DNA from: Pseudooceanicola marinus
GTDB taxonomy: Bacteria > Pseudomonadota > Alphaproteobacteria > Rhodobacterales > Rhodobacteraceae
NCBI RefSeq assembly: GCF_002786295.1
Contig: NZ_PGTC01000009.1
Coordinates: forward strand, 434,001 to 498,000
Direction of reading: 5' to 3'
Length of the DNA stretch: 64,000 nucleotides
Shown here in pieces: positions 16,199-23,750 of the stretch (its first letter is position 1; every line of letters starts with the position of its first letter). Under the pieces are notes generated by a model. That model saw nothing but the letters and a program-made list of their open reading frames with translations. It did not search any database and was not told the DNA's origin. A program made the position numbers and the translations under genes.

Positions 16199-16392
16199 TC
16201 ATCCTGTTCTTGTCAGAGCGCTATCTCTTGAAGCAACCCTGACGCCGCCGTTTGGACGCGGCAATCGAAAGGCTGGGTCGACCCCATACGTACCGCGCCG
16301 GGCGGCACAGTCGCTCGCAGGGCATCAAGCCGTCGTGCCGGACGGTCGATCCAGGGGCAGTACCAGGGAGGCCGAAAGACGTGTCTCCCTCG

Positions 16393-16902
16393 TCATGGAA
16401 CCAAGGGCTGCTTCTGTTGTGCGTAGCTATACGACAAGTTGCGCAACAGCCGTCTTACGATCAGCTTATGTACGGGCGAAATCAGAAAGATATAGCAATA
16501 TCCGAAGCCGTTGTTGCGACGTACCAGAGTGGTCAGCCGCACCGCGCGACCCGCCTCCTTTTCGAGGACTTGGATCACGATCCTGAAGTCCAAATGCCAG
16601 TCGTCAAAGCCGTAGACGGCAACCTCCTCCGATTGGAAGACGGCGGGGAAGGCGCCTGCCTGTGTCTCGTCGATAGAGATTTGGCCCGACTTGATCCCGA
16701 ACAGTCCGACGATTTTGTTTCTGGTTACGTTCAGAAAGCGCACCCATAGGGGCGGGGCCTGACCGAACATCGCCCCGACCGCATCCGCCGCGTTCAGGTT
16801 CTCCGACAGATACCGAAATTCGTAAGCGTCGGCCCAGTTCGCGCCTTCCAGAAAGACAGAAGGCAGCGCAACCGCAACCTTGTCGATGTTATAGTTTCCC
16901 AC
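16393..16902 (-). CDS. DUF2867 family protein
   Basis: A 169-aa cytoplasmic protein matching the DUF2867 pattern: an early ADAYEF motif, then PPLWVRFLNVTRNKIVGLFGIKSG, then a C-terminal region with two aromatic strands and ISPVHKLIVRRLLRNLSY. The function of the family is not known; members often sit beside NmrA-like proteins or HxlR regulators. The start is a GTG at 16902 with GAGGAAAGG upstream; the nearby ATG at 16907 is out of frame. It is divergent from the HxlR gene, with shared operator-like half-sites between them, so it is the probable target of that regulator. Confidence 0.75.
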   Translation of the reverse strand: MGNYNIDKVAVALPSVFLEGANWADAYEFRYLSENLNAADAVGAMFGQAPPLWVRFLNVTRNKIVGLFGIKSGQISIDETQAGAFPAVFQSEEVAVYGFDDWHLDFRIVIQVLEKEAGRAVRLTTLVRRNNGFGYCYIFLISPVHKLIVRRLLRNLSYSYAQQKQPLVP

Positions 16903-16962
16903 GTCATGCCTTTCCTCGGCCCAGACGCCTCATCCGGTTGGACGGCCAGCCTGCGCTTGCTA

Positions 16963-17003
16963 TATAATATGTAGCAAATGCCATACGCTACATAATTTGT
17001 AGC
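16963..17003. promoter_or_regulatory. HxlR-type operator between DUF2867 gene and hxlR
   Basis: Three GTAGC half-sites occur in alternating orientation: ATGTAGC (16969-16975), GCTACAT (16987-16993) and TTGTAGC (16997-17003), in a locally AT-rich patch that includes TATAAT (16963-16968). The spacing fits dimeric winged-helix HxlR binding and repression of both divergent genes. Confidence 0.55.
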
Positions 17004-17021
17004 ATCAAGCGAAAGATCGAG

Positions 17022-17348
17022 ATGAGAAAACCAGGCCAGCCGAGCCGCGGATCAACCTCCGGCCGCCCGATCATGGTACTGCTTGATGTGTTGGGAAAAC
17101 GCTGGACGCTGCGGATACTGTGGGAATTGACGCAGGGCCCCGCCACATTTCGCGAGTTGCAAAGACGATGCGACGGTATCTCTCCGACAATCGTCAACGA
17201 CCGGGTCCGTGAGCTTCGGGAGCTCGGATTTGTAACGCGAGAGGCAGAGGGCTATGGCCTTACGCCGATCGGTCATGACCTTGCCCAACAGTTCGTCAAC
17301 CTGGAGGCCTGGGCCAACCGTTGGGCGGAAATGACGCCCGAGCAATAG
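17022..17348 (+). CDS. HxlR family transcriptional regulator
   Basis: A 108-aa winged-helix DNA-binding protein with the HxlR/YodB pattern: DVLGKRWTLRILWELTQGPATFRELQRRC, then GISPTIVNDRVRELRELGFV and the wing EAEGYGLTPIG. HxlR proteins commonly sense electrophiles or redox stress; one cysteine (in RRCDG, about residue 50) is present, but not the N-terminal cysteine of YodB. The start has a GAAAGATCGAG sequence just upstream. It is divergent from the DUF2867 gene and probably represses both through the GTAGC sites. Confidence 0.85.
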   Translation: MRKPGQPSRGSTSGRPIMVLLDVLGKRWTLRILWELTQGPATFRELQRRCDGISPTIVNDRVRELRELGFVTREAEGYGLTPIGHDLAQQFVNLEAWANRWAEMTPEQ

Positions 17349-17406
17349 CTTTGCCCTGACCGAACAGCCGGAAGAGGCCGGAAAGTAAATAACATGAGAT
17401 TGGAAA

Positions 17407-17480
17407 TGGAGCGGGCGACGGGAATCGAACCCGTATCTCTTGCTTGGAAGGCAAGGGTCTTACCATTACACAACGCCCGC
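17407..17480 (-). tRNA. tRNA-Gly (anticodon TCC)
   Basis: On the minus strand the gene starts GCGGGCG and ends CGCCCGC-T-CCA, a perfect 7-bp acceptor stem with encoded CCA. The anticodon arm CTTGC-CTTCCAA-GCAAG gives anticodon TCC (glycine), and the T-arm holds GGTTCGATTC. Length 74. Confidence 0.95.
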
Positions 17481-17495
17481 TCGGGTGGGGGACTG

Positions 17496-17523
17496 ACTAG
17501 AACATCACGGCAGGGCCGGTCAA
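17496..17523 (-). promoter_or_regulatory. Promoter of tRNA-Gly
   Basis: Minus-strand -35 TTGACC (17523-17518) and -10 TCTAGT (17501-17496) with a 16-base spacer, 16 bases upstream of the mature tRNA 5' end. This is close enough that the tRNA would start within a very short leader. Confidence 0.45.
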
Positions 17524-17730
17524 GCGGGATCTGGGCCTGACGTGGTCGGGAAATGCGGCCTCTTGCCTGCTGTCGTCCCCGGTGCGTCGCGGCTTTGCCC
17601 GGCAGGGACGCCGGGGAGCGCCCGCCTGCGGTAAAATCGCCTGCAAAGGCTGGCCTTGCCGGGCCCATCCGTGCATTCTCCTCACGGATTTTCACGAAAC
17701 CGCCAGCCAACGCCAGGGGAGGGGAGTTGC

Positions 17731-18288
17731 ATGGAGGACTTGAAAGGGGCCGTTCGGCCTGAGGAGGACTGCGTGACGCGGGAGGACAGCCAGGCTCAGG
17801 GGACGGGCGCGGCCGGGACGGAAGCGGAGGCTCAGCCCTCGGGGAAACGACGCCTCGATCTCGATCACTATGCGCCGTTCCTGCTGGCTGCCGTCCACAC
17901 CGCCTGGAGCCGCCAGATCGCGGGCCCGTTCCGCGACGGCTATGAGCTGGGCGTGGTGGAATGGCGGGTCATCGCCATGCTGAGTGTCCATCCGGGCGCC
18001 TCGGCCTCGCAGCTTTGCGCGCTGCTGCGCATGGACAAGTCGGCGATCAGCCGGTCCCTGCATCTGCTGTCGAACCGTGGCTACCTGGACTGGGAGGCCA
18101 GCCCCGGCGATGTGCGTCGCCGCAGCTGGTGGCTGTCTGACAGTGGGCAGGAGCTGTTCGAGGCGCTGCTGGACATCGCTCTGGACGCCGAAGCGCGTAT
18201 GCTGGAGGGCGTCAGTGTCGCCGAGCTGGAGACCTTCATGGGGGTCATGCGGAAGTTCCTGACGAACCTCGAAGAGGAGAGCGACTGA
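17731..18288 (+). CDS. MarR family transcriptional regulator
   Basis: A 185-aa winged-helix regulator. After a polar, acidic extension of about 45 residues, the MarR core appears: YAPFLLAAVHTAWSR, GVVEWRVIAMLSVHPGASASQLC, the recognition helix MDKSAISRSLHLLSNRGYL and the wing DVRRRSWWLSDSG. Start at 17731 is chosen because GGGGAGGGGAG lies just ahead; an upstream in-frame ATG would add 25 residues overlapping untranslated sequence. It is convergent with the TRAP genes and separated from them by a bidirectional terminator, so it need not control them. Ligand unknown. Confidence 0.85.
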   Translation: MEDLKGAVRPEEDCVTREDSQAQGTGAAGTEAEAQPSGKRRLDLDHYAPFLLAAVHTAWSRQIAGPFRDGYELGVVEWRVIAMLSVHPGASASQLCALLRMDKSAISRSLHLLSNRGYLDWEASPGDVRRRSWWLSDSGQELFEALLDIALDAEARMLEGVSVAELETFMGVMRKFLTNLEEESD

Positions 18289-18320
18289 GCCCGCCGTCTG
18301 GTGTCAGGCCCGAAAACGGA

Positions 18321-18358
18321 AAGGGGCGGCCCGATGCCCGGGCCGCCCCTTCTTGTTT
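18321..18358. terminator. Bidirectional intrinsic terminator
   Basis: Perfect 13-bp stem (18321-18333 with 18339-18351; AAGGGGCGGCCCG arm) with a 5-base loop, followed by CTTGTTTT on the plus strand and by T-rich TTTCCGTTTT on the minus strand. It ends both the marR gene and the dctM-end transcript. Confidence 0.85.
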
Positions 18359-18376
18359 TGCGCGTCGCGGGCCGCT

Positions 18377-19678
18377 CTAGACCAGCGAGGGCAGGAACAG
18401 CACCAGAGACGGGAAAATCACGATGATCGCCGTTACCACCAGATCCGACAGCAGGAAGGGGCCCACGCCCTTGAAGACCTGCATCGTGGTGACATGCTCG
18501 GACGCCACGTTGCGGATGACGAAGACGTTCAGCCCCACGGGCGGGGTGACCATGCCGATCTCCAGCAGCTTCACCACCAGCACGCCGAACCAGACCAGGC
18601 TGATCCCTTCGGCGTTCAGGATCGGGATGAAGATCGGCAGGGTGACCAGCATGGCGCCGAACGGCTCCATCACCATGCCCAGCAGGAAGTAGATCACCAC
18701 CACGATCAGCATCAGGTGGTAGTAGCTGAGGTCGGAGCCGCTGACCTGGGCGGCGATGAAGTTGGACAGGCCGGTGATGCCGAGGAAACGGGTGAACATG
18801 GCCGCGCCGATGCCGATGATCAGCAGCGAGGCGGTGGTCTGCAGCGTTTCCAGCAGCGAGGTGCGCAGCACCTTCCAGTTCAGGCGCCCGACGAGCAGGG
18901 CGCAGATCAGCGCGCCCGCCGCGCCGACGGCACCGGCCTCGGTCGCGCTGAAGAGGCCCGAGAACATGCCGCCGAAGACCAGAACGATCAGCGCCAGCAC
19001 CGGCCAGGTGTCGATCAGGGCCTGGCCCAGCGGGGGCGATTCGCCCTCGATCGGGCGGGGCGGCACCAGGTCGGGACGGATCCAGGCGCCGATCAGGATG
19101 ACCAGCGAATAGGCCACGGCGGTCATGATGCCGATGGTGACGCCGCCCATGAAGACCTGGGTGATCGAGGTCTCGGCGAAGACGCCGTAGATGATCATGA
19201 TGATCGAGGGCGGGATCAGGGCGCCGATGGTGCCGCCCGCCGCGATGGCACCCGCCGCGATGGAGGGCGAATAGCCTGCCTTGACCATCTCGGGGATCGC
19301 GATGCGCCCCATGGAGGCGGCGGTGGCGATGGAACTGCCGCAGACGGCGGCAAAGCCCGAGCAGGTGAAGACCGAGGCGATGGCCAGCGCGCCGGGGATG
19401 CGTTTCAGCAGCACCTTGGCGGCGGTGAACAGCCCCGAGGTCAGGTTGGCATGGAAGGCGACGAACCCCATCAGCAGGAACATCGGCACCGCCGACATCG
19501 TCCACTTGGCGGCGAAGTCGTAGGGCGTGTTCTGCAGGATGCCAATGGCGGGCGCGGTGCCCAGCAGGCTGACGATGCCGCCGAAGCTGACGGTGATCAT
19601 CGCCAGCGCCACGGGCACCCGCAGGATCAGCAGGATCAGCAGGGCGGCAATACCGTAGAAGCCGGTTTCAACACTCAT
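18377..19678 (-). CDS. dctM: TRAP transporter large permease, DctM type
   Basis: Inner-membrane 12-helix subunit (433 aa) that carries the Na+-coupled transport of a TRAP system. Typical DctM features are seen: an N-terminal GIAALLILLILRVPVALAM helix, VPMFLLMGFVAFHANL, GFAAVCGSSIATAASMGRIAIPEM, GALIPPSIIMIIYG and a C-terminal VTPPVGLNVFVI block. The start overlaps the stop of dctQ by four bases. It ends the operon that contains the binding protein, MarR and aromatic-acid catabolic genes, so it probably imports a hydroxycinnamate or related aryl acid. Confidence 0.93.
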   Translation of the reverse strand: MSVETGFYGIAALLILLILRVPVALAMITVSFGGIVSLLGTAPAIGILQNTPYDFAAKWTMSAVPMFLLMGFVAFHANLTSGLFTAAKVLLKRIPGALAIASVFTCSGFAAVCGSSIATAASMGRIAIPEMVKAGYSPSIAAGAIAAGGTIGALIPPSIIMIIYGVFAETSITQVFMGGVTIGIMTAVAYSLVILIGAWIRPDLVPPRPIEGESPPLGQALIDTWPVLALIVLVFGGMFSGLFSATEAGAVGAAGALICALLVGRLNWKVLRTSLLETLQTTASLLIIGIGAAMFTRFLGITGLSNFIAAQVSGSDLSYYHLMLIVVVIYFLLGMVMEPFGAMLVTLPIFIPILNAEGISLVWFGVLVVKLLEIGMVTPPVGLNVFVIRNVASEHVTTMQVFKGVGPFLLSDLVVTAIIVIFPSLVLFLPSLV

Positions 19679-20202
19679 GGGTGGGCACTTTCCGGGCTGG
19701 AGCCTTGGTCCTCCGAGGGACCTTTCAGAAGCAGGATCACGCGCAGGGCCGTCATCAGCGCGGCCAGGAAGAACCCTGCGGTGGGCAGGAAGTAGCTGGG
19801 CCAGACGGGCAGTTGCCGGCCCAGGACATCGACGAAGGTGCCGATCTCCATGTTCTTCAGGGCCACGGTCCAGGTCACCCAGCCGAGCGAGGCATAGATC
19901 ACCGTGGCCAGCAGGCCCACGGCGGCATCGGACAGGCGACGGCCCAGCGGGCCCAGCACCATTTCCATCACCTCGACGGTGATCATGGTGCGCTGCCGTT
20001 CGACCCAGGCCAGCGGCAGGAAGACGATCAGCACCATGTAGTAGCGCGACACGACCTCGTTCGTGGCGGGGACCGGCAGGTCGAAGATATTGCGGGAGAT
20101 CACGTCGATGGAGATATGCACGAGCATGGCCATCAGGCCGATGGAGCCGATCAGGGCCAGCCCCTGCGATAGCAGGTCCGCGACCTTTTCAAGACGTTTC
20201 AT
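19675..20202 (-). CDS. dctQ: TRAP transporter small permease, DctQ type
   Basis: Four-helix inner-membrane subunit, 175 aa. Helices are at about residues 14-35, 45-65, 87-108 and 131-150, with the family block WVERQRTMITVEVMEM between helices two and three. MKRLEKVADL at 20202 is chosen as start because AGGACACC lies upstream and the frame before it has no family similarity (it would begin inside the dctP-dctQ spacer). It works with DctM, overlaps it as ATGA, and lies 90 bases after dctP. Confidence 0.88.
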   Translation of the reverse strand: MKRLEKVADLLSQGLALIGSIGLMAMLVHISIDVISRNIFDLPVPATNEVVSRYYMVLIVFLPLAWVERQRTMITVEVMEMVLGPLGRRLSDAAVGLLATVIYASLGWVTWTVALKNMEIGTFVDVLGRQLPVWPSYFLPTAGFFLAALMTALRVILLLKGPSEDQGSSPESAHP

Positions 20203-20292
20203 GGCAGGTGTCCTGGTCTTGAGAGTGGAGAGACGGCAGGGAAGGGGCTGGCGGCCGGGACAGACCCGGCCGCCAAGGGGCATCACGTAGTA

Positions 20293-21417
20293 TCAGCTAC
20301 CGTAGGTGGAGAAGTCGACCTTGCTCCAGACCTCGTCCCAGACACGCTGGGTGATGGCGTCCTTGTCGTGGTCCAGCTCTTCCGAGATGGCTTCCCATTT
20401 CTCGATCAGTCGCACGAACTCCTCGACGCGCTCTGCCGCATCGTCCATGTCGAAACGCTCGGCCGAGATCTCGGCGGCGGCGACGCGGTCGTCGACGGCG
20501 AACTGGGTCGCGGCCTCGACGAACTCGGGCGCGGCTTCCTCGATGGTGATGCCGGCCTCCAGGGCCTGTTCACGGGCGATCTGCGGGAAATCGTAGCCCC
20601 AGCGTTGGGTCATGTCCGCGTTGGCCTTGTTGGCCGCACGCGCCATGGCGGCGCGGTCCTCTTCCGACAGGCTGGCCCAGGTGGGCTGCGCCACGGTCAT
20701 GTTCGAGGTGGAGAAGTAGGTGCCCAGCGGGATCAGCGTGACATGTTCCACCAGTTCGATCAGGCGGAACGCCAGAAGGTCCCCGATGGAGGCCATGGAG
20801 CCGTCGATGGTGCCCTGGGACATCGCCTCGAAGGTGTCCAGCACCGAAACGCTGACCGGGGTCGCGCCGAAGTGTTCGGCCCAGCGGGCATAGGGCGCAC
20901 CGCCCGAGCGCAGGCGCAGGCCGGCCACGTCATCGGCGGTGCTGACCGGGGTCCTGGTCAGCAGGGCATACTGGTCGGACGAGCCGGAGCCCAGGTAGAC
21001 TATGCCGAAGTCCGACAGCTCCTGCTGGCACATCTCGCAGTTGACGGTGTATTCGGTCAGCGCCGCGCCCATGGCATGGGCGTCACGGCCTGACAGGGAC
21101 AACTCGCCCGCCAGGGCGAAGTTCGGCAGCTCGGCCGGGAAGTAGAGCGGCAGCAGGTTGCCCACGTCCACCAGCCCGGTCTGCAGCGCGTCCTTCATCT
21201 GGCCCAGGCCCACGACCTCGGTGCCCAGCTCGATCGTGCCGAGAGAGCCGTTCGATTCCTCCGGCAGGTATTCCGCGAAGGGCTTGTAGAGGAAGCCGTT
21301 CGACGGGTGGGCCGGCGGGGCGCCCGAGGCGATCCGCAGGTCCCGTGCATCCGCGGTTGCCGCAAAGGCCATCCCTGCCGTTGCCGCGATCATCATCGTC
21401 TTCTTGAAAGCCACCAT
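20293..21417 (-). CDS. dctP: TRAP transporter substrate-binding protein, DctP type
   Basis: Periplasmic binding protein (374 aa) with Sec signal peptide MVAFKKTMMIAATAGMAFAATADA and a GGGAGGAG ribosome-binding site. The mature part shows the DctP layout: RIASGAPPAHPSN, the conserved arginine region LRLRSGGAPYARWAEHFGATPVSV (which pairs with substrate carboxylates), and EAMSQGTIDGSMA. Two closely spaced cysteines (NCEMCQQ) may form a disulfide. Placement beside a feruloyl-CoA-synthase-like gene and CouO-like amidohydrolase suggests an aromatic carboxylate ligand, as for p-coumarate-binding TarP of Rhodopseudomonas; this is inference. Confidence 0.9.
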   Translation of the reverse strand: MVAFKKTMMIAATAGMAFAATADARDLRIASGAPPAHPSNGFLYKPFAEYLPEESNGSLGTIELGTEVVGLGQMKDALQTGLVDVGNLLPLYFPAELPNFALAGELSLSGRDAHAMGAALTEYTVNCEMCQQELSDFGIVYLGSGSSDQYALLTRTPVSTADDVAGLRLRSGGAPYARWAEHFGATPVSVSVLDTFEAMSQGTIDGSMASIGDLLAFRLIELVEHVTLIPLGTYFSTSNMTVAQPTWASLSEEDRAAMARAANKANADMTQRWGYDFPQIAREQALEAGITIEEAAPEFVEAATQFAVDDRVAAAEISAERFDMDDAAERVEEFVRLIEKWEAISEELDHDKDAITQRVWDEVWSKVDFSTYGS

Positions 21418-21450
21418 TTTCTCCTCCCTGGTTGCTTAACAGTCTTGCTC

Positions 21451-22338
21451 TTAGATCTTCAGGAGACGCCTCGCGTTTTCCTTCAGGATCAAAGGTTTGA
21501 CCTCTTCCTTGAGGTCGAGATCCTGAAATTCGGACACCCAGCGGTCCGGCGTGATCGCCGGCCAGTCAGAACCGAAGAGCATCTTCTTCTTCAGGATCGA
21601 ATTCGCATATTTCACGAAGATCGGCGGGAAGTATTTCGGCGCCCAGCCCGACATGTCGATGTAGACGTTGGGCTTGTGCTGGGCCACCGACAGGCCTTCC
21701 TCGGTCCAGGGGAAGGAGGGGTGCGCCAGCACGATGGGCATGTCGGGGAAATCCACCGCCACGTCATCCACGTGCATCGGATTGGAATACTTCAGCCGCA
21801 TCCCCATGCCTCCCCGCATGCCCGAGCCCACGCCGGTCTGTCCGGTGTGGAACAAGGAAATCGCCCCTTCCTCGGCGATCGCCTCATAGAGCGTATAGGC
21901 CATCCGGTCGTTGGGGAAGAACCCCTGCATGGTGGGATGGAATTTGAACCCCTTCACCCCATAATCGCGCACCAGGCGGCGCGCTTCGCGGGCACCGGCC
22001 TTGCCCTTGTGCGGGTCGATGGAAGCAAAGGGGATCAGCACGTCGGCGTTCTCCGCCGCCAGCTCCGCCACTTCCTCGTTGGAATAGCGGTGGAAGCCGG
22101 TCTCGCGTTCCGCATCGACGGGGAAGATCACCGCGCCGATCTTGCGCTCGCGGAAATACTCGGCCGTCTGCGGCACGGTGGGCAGCATCCCGTCGGCCCC
22201 GGCGGGGTTCTTGAAATACTTGGCCATGCCGGCCTGGAACTCGTTGTAGCCGTCGTCGCGGCTGCACTTGCAGGGTTCCTCGGCGTGGGTGTGGAAGTCG
22301 ATGGCGATCAGCTCATCAACGTTCATCGTCCGGGTCAT
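21451..22338 (-). CDS. Metal-dependent amidohydrolase, CouO-like (aryl beta-ketoacyl-CoA hydrolase candidate)
   Basis: A cytoplasmic amidohydrolase-2 family protein of 295 aa. The metal-binding HxH occurs in AIDFHTH (about residues 12-18). Later come a conserved histidine in KGFKFHPTMQGF, the FHTGQTG block, LAHPSFPW, and the C-terminal LFGSDWP aspartate. The early CKCSRDDGY and FGSDWPAITPDRW motifs resemble the hydrolases found in hydroxycinnamate clusters (CouO type), which split 4-hydroxyphenyl-beta-ketoacyl-CoA in place of a thiolase. It overlaps the marR gene by 23 bases, with AGAGGA before its start. An ACMSD-type decarboxylase is the main alternative. Confidence 0.78.
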   Translation of the reverse strand: MTRTMNVDELIAIDFHTHAEEPCKCSRDDGYNEFQAGMAKYFKNPAGADGMLPTVPQTAEYFRERKIGAVIFPVDAERETGFHRYSNEEVAELAAENADVLIPFASIDPHKGKAGAREARRLVRDYGVKGFKFHPTMQGFFPNDRMAYTLYEAIAEEGAISLFHTGQTGVGSGMRGGMGMRLKYSNPMHVDDVAVDFPDMPIVLAHPSFPWTEEGLSVAQHKPNVYIDMSGWAPKYFPPIFVKYANSILKKKMLFGSDWPAITPDRWVSEFQDLDLKEEVKPLILKENARRLLKI

Positions 22339-22819
22339 CGGAATCCTCTCCCTTGGTCTTGTCGAGGCCGTTCAGCTTGATCAGCAGACGGCGCAATTCG
22401 GCACCTTCGGCCGGCGTCAGCGCGGCCTGCGTGCGGCGTTCTATCTCCGGGAAGCGCGCAGTGATGCCCGCGATCATCGCTTCCCCCTCCTTCGTCAGGC
22501 GCAGTTCGATCGCGCGACGGTCGTCCTCTGGCACGGCGCGGGCCACCAGACCCTCACGTTCCATCTCGCGGATCATCTTCGACATCTGCGCGCGCTTGAT
22601 CTTCAGCGTTTTCGACACCATCCCCTGCCGGATCCCGGGGTTTTCCCGGATCAGGTCCAGCACCGTCGCCTCGCCCGGGCGCACCTCCTCGTCGCCCAAG
22701 ACGGCGAAGAAATGCCCGAAAGAGCGAAGCTGGGCGACCCGCAGCAGAAAGCCGAGGGAGCCGCGAAGGCTCTCGGTCGTGATCTTCTGCGCGGGGGCTA
22801 TGGGGGTGGGGCTGGCCAT
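22316..22819 (-). CDS. MarR family regulator of the hydroxycinnamate cluster (CouR-like)
   Basis: A 167-aa winged-helix repressor candidate. Core motifs are GEATVLDLIRENPGIRQGMVSKTLKIKRAQMSKMIREMEREGLV and the wing PEDDRRAIELRLTKEG. It lies between the crotonase gene (2-base gap) and the amidohydrolase gene (overlap), so it is co-transcribed with its likely targets. CouR-type MarR proteins in Rhodopseudomonas and Rhodococcus bind the CoA thioester of p-coumarate; the same logic is inferred here, acting at the palindrome at 23645-23664. Confidence 0.85.
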   Translation of the reverse strand: MASPTPIAPAQKITTESLRGSLGFLLRVAQLRSFGHFFAVLGDEEVRPGEATVLDLIRENPGIRQGMVSKTLKIKRAQMSKMIREMEREGLVARAVPEDDRRAIELRLTKEGEAMIAGITARFPEIERRTQAALTPAEGAELRRLLIKLNGLDKTKGEDSDDPDDER

Positions 22820-22821
22820 GG

Positions 22822-23607
22822 TCAGTCCGCCAGCACCTTCTTGGCGCGCTTCTCCAGGAAGGCGCGCAGGCGGTCCTGGGCTTCGGGCGTCATCGAGGCC
22901 AGGGCCGAGACCATGGATTCGACGAACAGACCGTCTTCCGAGGACATGTCACGGATGCGGGGCAGGGCGTTCATCACCGCGTAGTTGGAAAACTCGGAAT
23001 TGCTGGCGGCCTCTTCGGCCAGTTCGATGGCCTTGTCGATGGCGCCGCCGGCGGGAGCAAGGTAGTTCACGCCGCCCCAGCGTTCCATTTCCTCGGCCTT
23101 GGCGACACGGCCGGTCAGCATCATGTCGGTCATCCGCGATGTGCCGATCAGCCGCTCGATCCGGACCGAGCCGCCACCGCCGACGAAGATGCCGCGCTGG
23201 CCTTCGGGCAGGCCGAAATAGGTCGTCTCATCCGCCACGCGGATCTGGCAGGAGGAGGCCAGCTCGAAGCCGCCGCCGACGACCGCGCCGTGCAGGGCCG
23301 CGAAGAAGGGGATGGTGCCGCGCTGCATCCGGTCGAAGACCTCGTGCCAGCGGCGCGAACCCATGATCGAATCGAGCAGCGGCTTTTCCGAATGCTCCGC
23401 CAGGTCCAGCCCGGCGCAGAAATGCTGCCCTTCACCGAAGATCACGGCGGCCTTCGCCTCGTTGCGTGCGCGTTCGATCACGAGGGCAAGCTCTTCGATC
23501 ACCGCGTCGCTGATCGCGTTGCGCTTTTCCGGCCGGGTCAGGCCGATCAGCGCAACATTGCCGCGCAACTCATAGGAAACAAACGACTTTCCTTCGGTCT
23601 CCGCCAT
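22822..23607 (-). CDS. Enoyl-CoA hydratase/isomerase (crotonase) family protein
   Basis: A 261-aa cytoplasmic crotonase. The oxyanion-hole motif is FCAGLDLAEH; both catalytic glutamate positions of true hydratases are present, in GGGFELASSC and in LPEGQRGIFVGGG. Hydroxycinnamoyl-CoA hydratase-lyases lack the first of these, so this enzyme more likely only hydrates an arylpropenoyl-CoA to the beta-hydroxy thioester. MAETEGKSFV at 23607 is preferred to 23628 because GGAGTGCGG precedes it. It is the first gene of the minus-strand operon, facing the CoA ligase gene across a MarR-type operator. Confidence 0.88.
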   Translation of the reverse strand: MAETEGKSFVSYELRGNVALIGLTRPEKRNAISDAVIEELALVIERARNEAKAAVIFGEGQHFCAGLDLAEHSEKPLLDSIMGSRRWHEVFDRMQRGTIPFFAALHGAVVGGGFELASSCQIRVADETTYFGLPEGQRGIFVGGGGSVRIERLIGTSRMTDMMLTGRVAKAEEMERWGGVNYLAPAGGAIDKAIELAEEAASNSEFSNYAVMNALPRIRDMSSEDGLFVESMVSALASMTPEAQDRLRAFLEKRAKKVLAD

Positions 23608-23644
23608 CGGACCGCACTCCTTCCACATCGTCTTTCGACTGTTA

Positions 23645-23664
23645 TTTGTTTCCTAGTAGACAAA
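23645..23664. promoter_or_regulatory. Candidate MarR operator between the two catabolic operons
   Basis: Imperfect 20-bp palindrome TTTGTTTCCTAGTAGACAAA, matching at eight of ten positions, centred on CTAG in an AT-rich patch. It lies 38 bases upstream of the crotonase start and 87 bases upstream of the CoA-ligase start, so one site could repress both directions. Confidence 0.55.
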
Positions 23665-23750
23665 ATAAAATTGCTGAGTCAATCTCTGATCAACCAAGCC
23701 CGGGCAGTGAGGAGAGTATTGTCCGGGCATTTTGGAAATGGAGGAGACAC

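Noticed and set aside
22822-23607. Assignment of the crotonase as hydroxycinnamoyl-CoA hydratase-lyase (aldehyde forming)
   Set aside because: Both hydratase glutamates are present (GGGFELA and PEGQRG), whereas lyases of that type differ at the first one.
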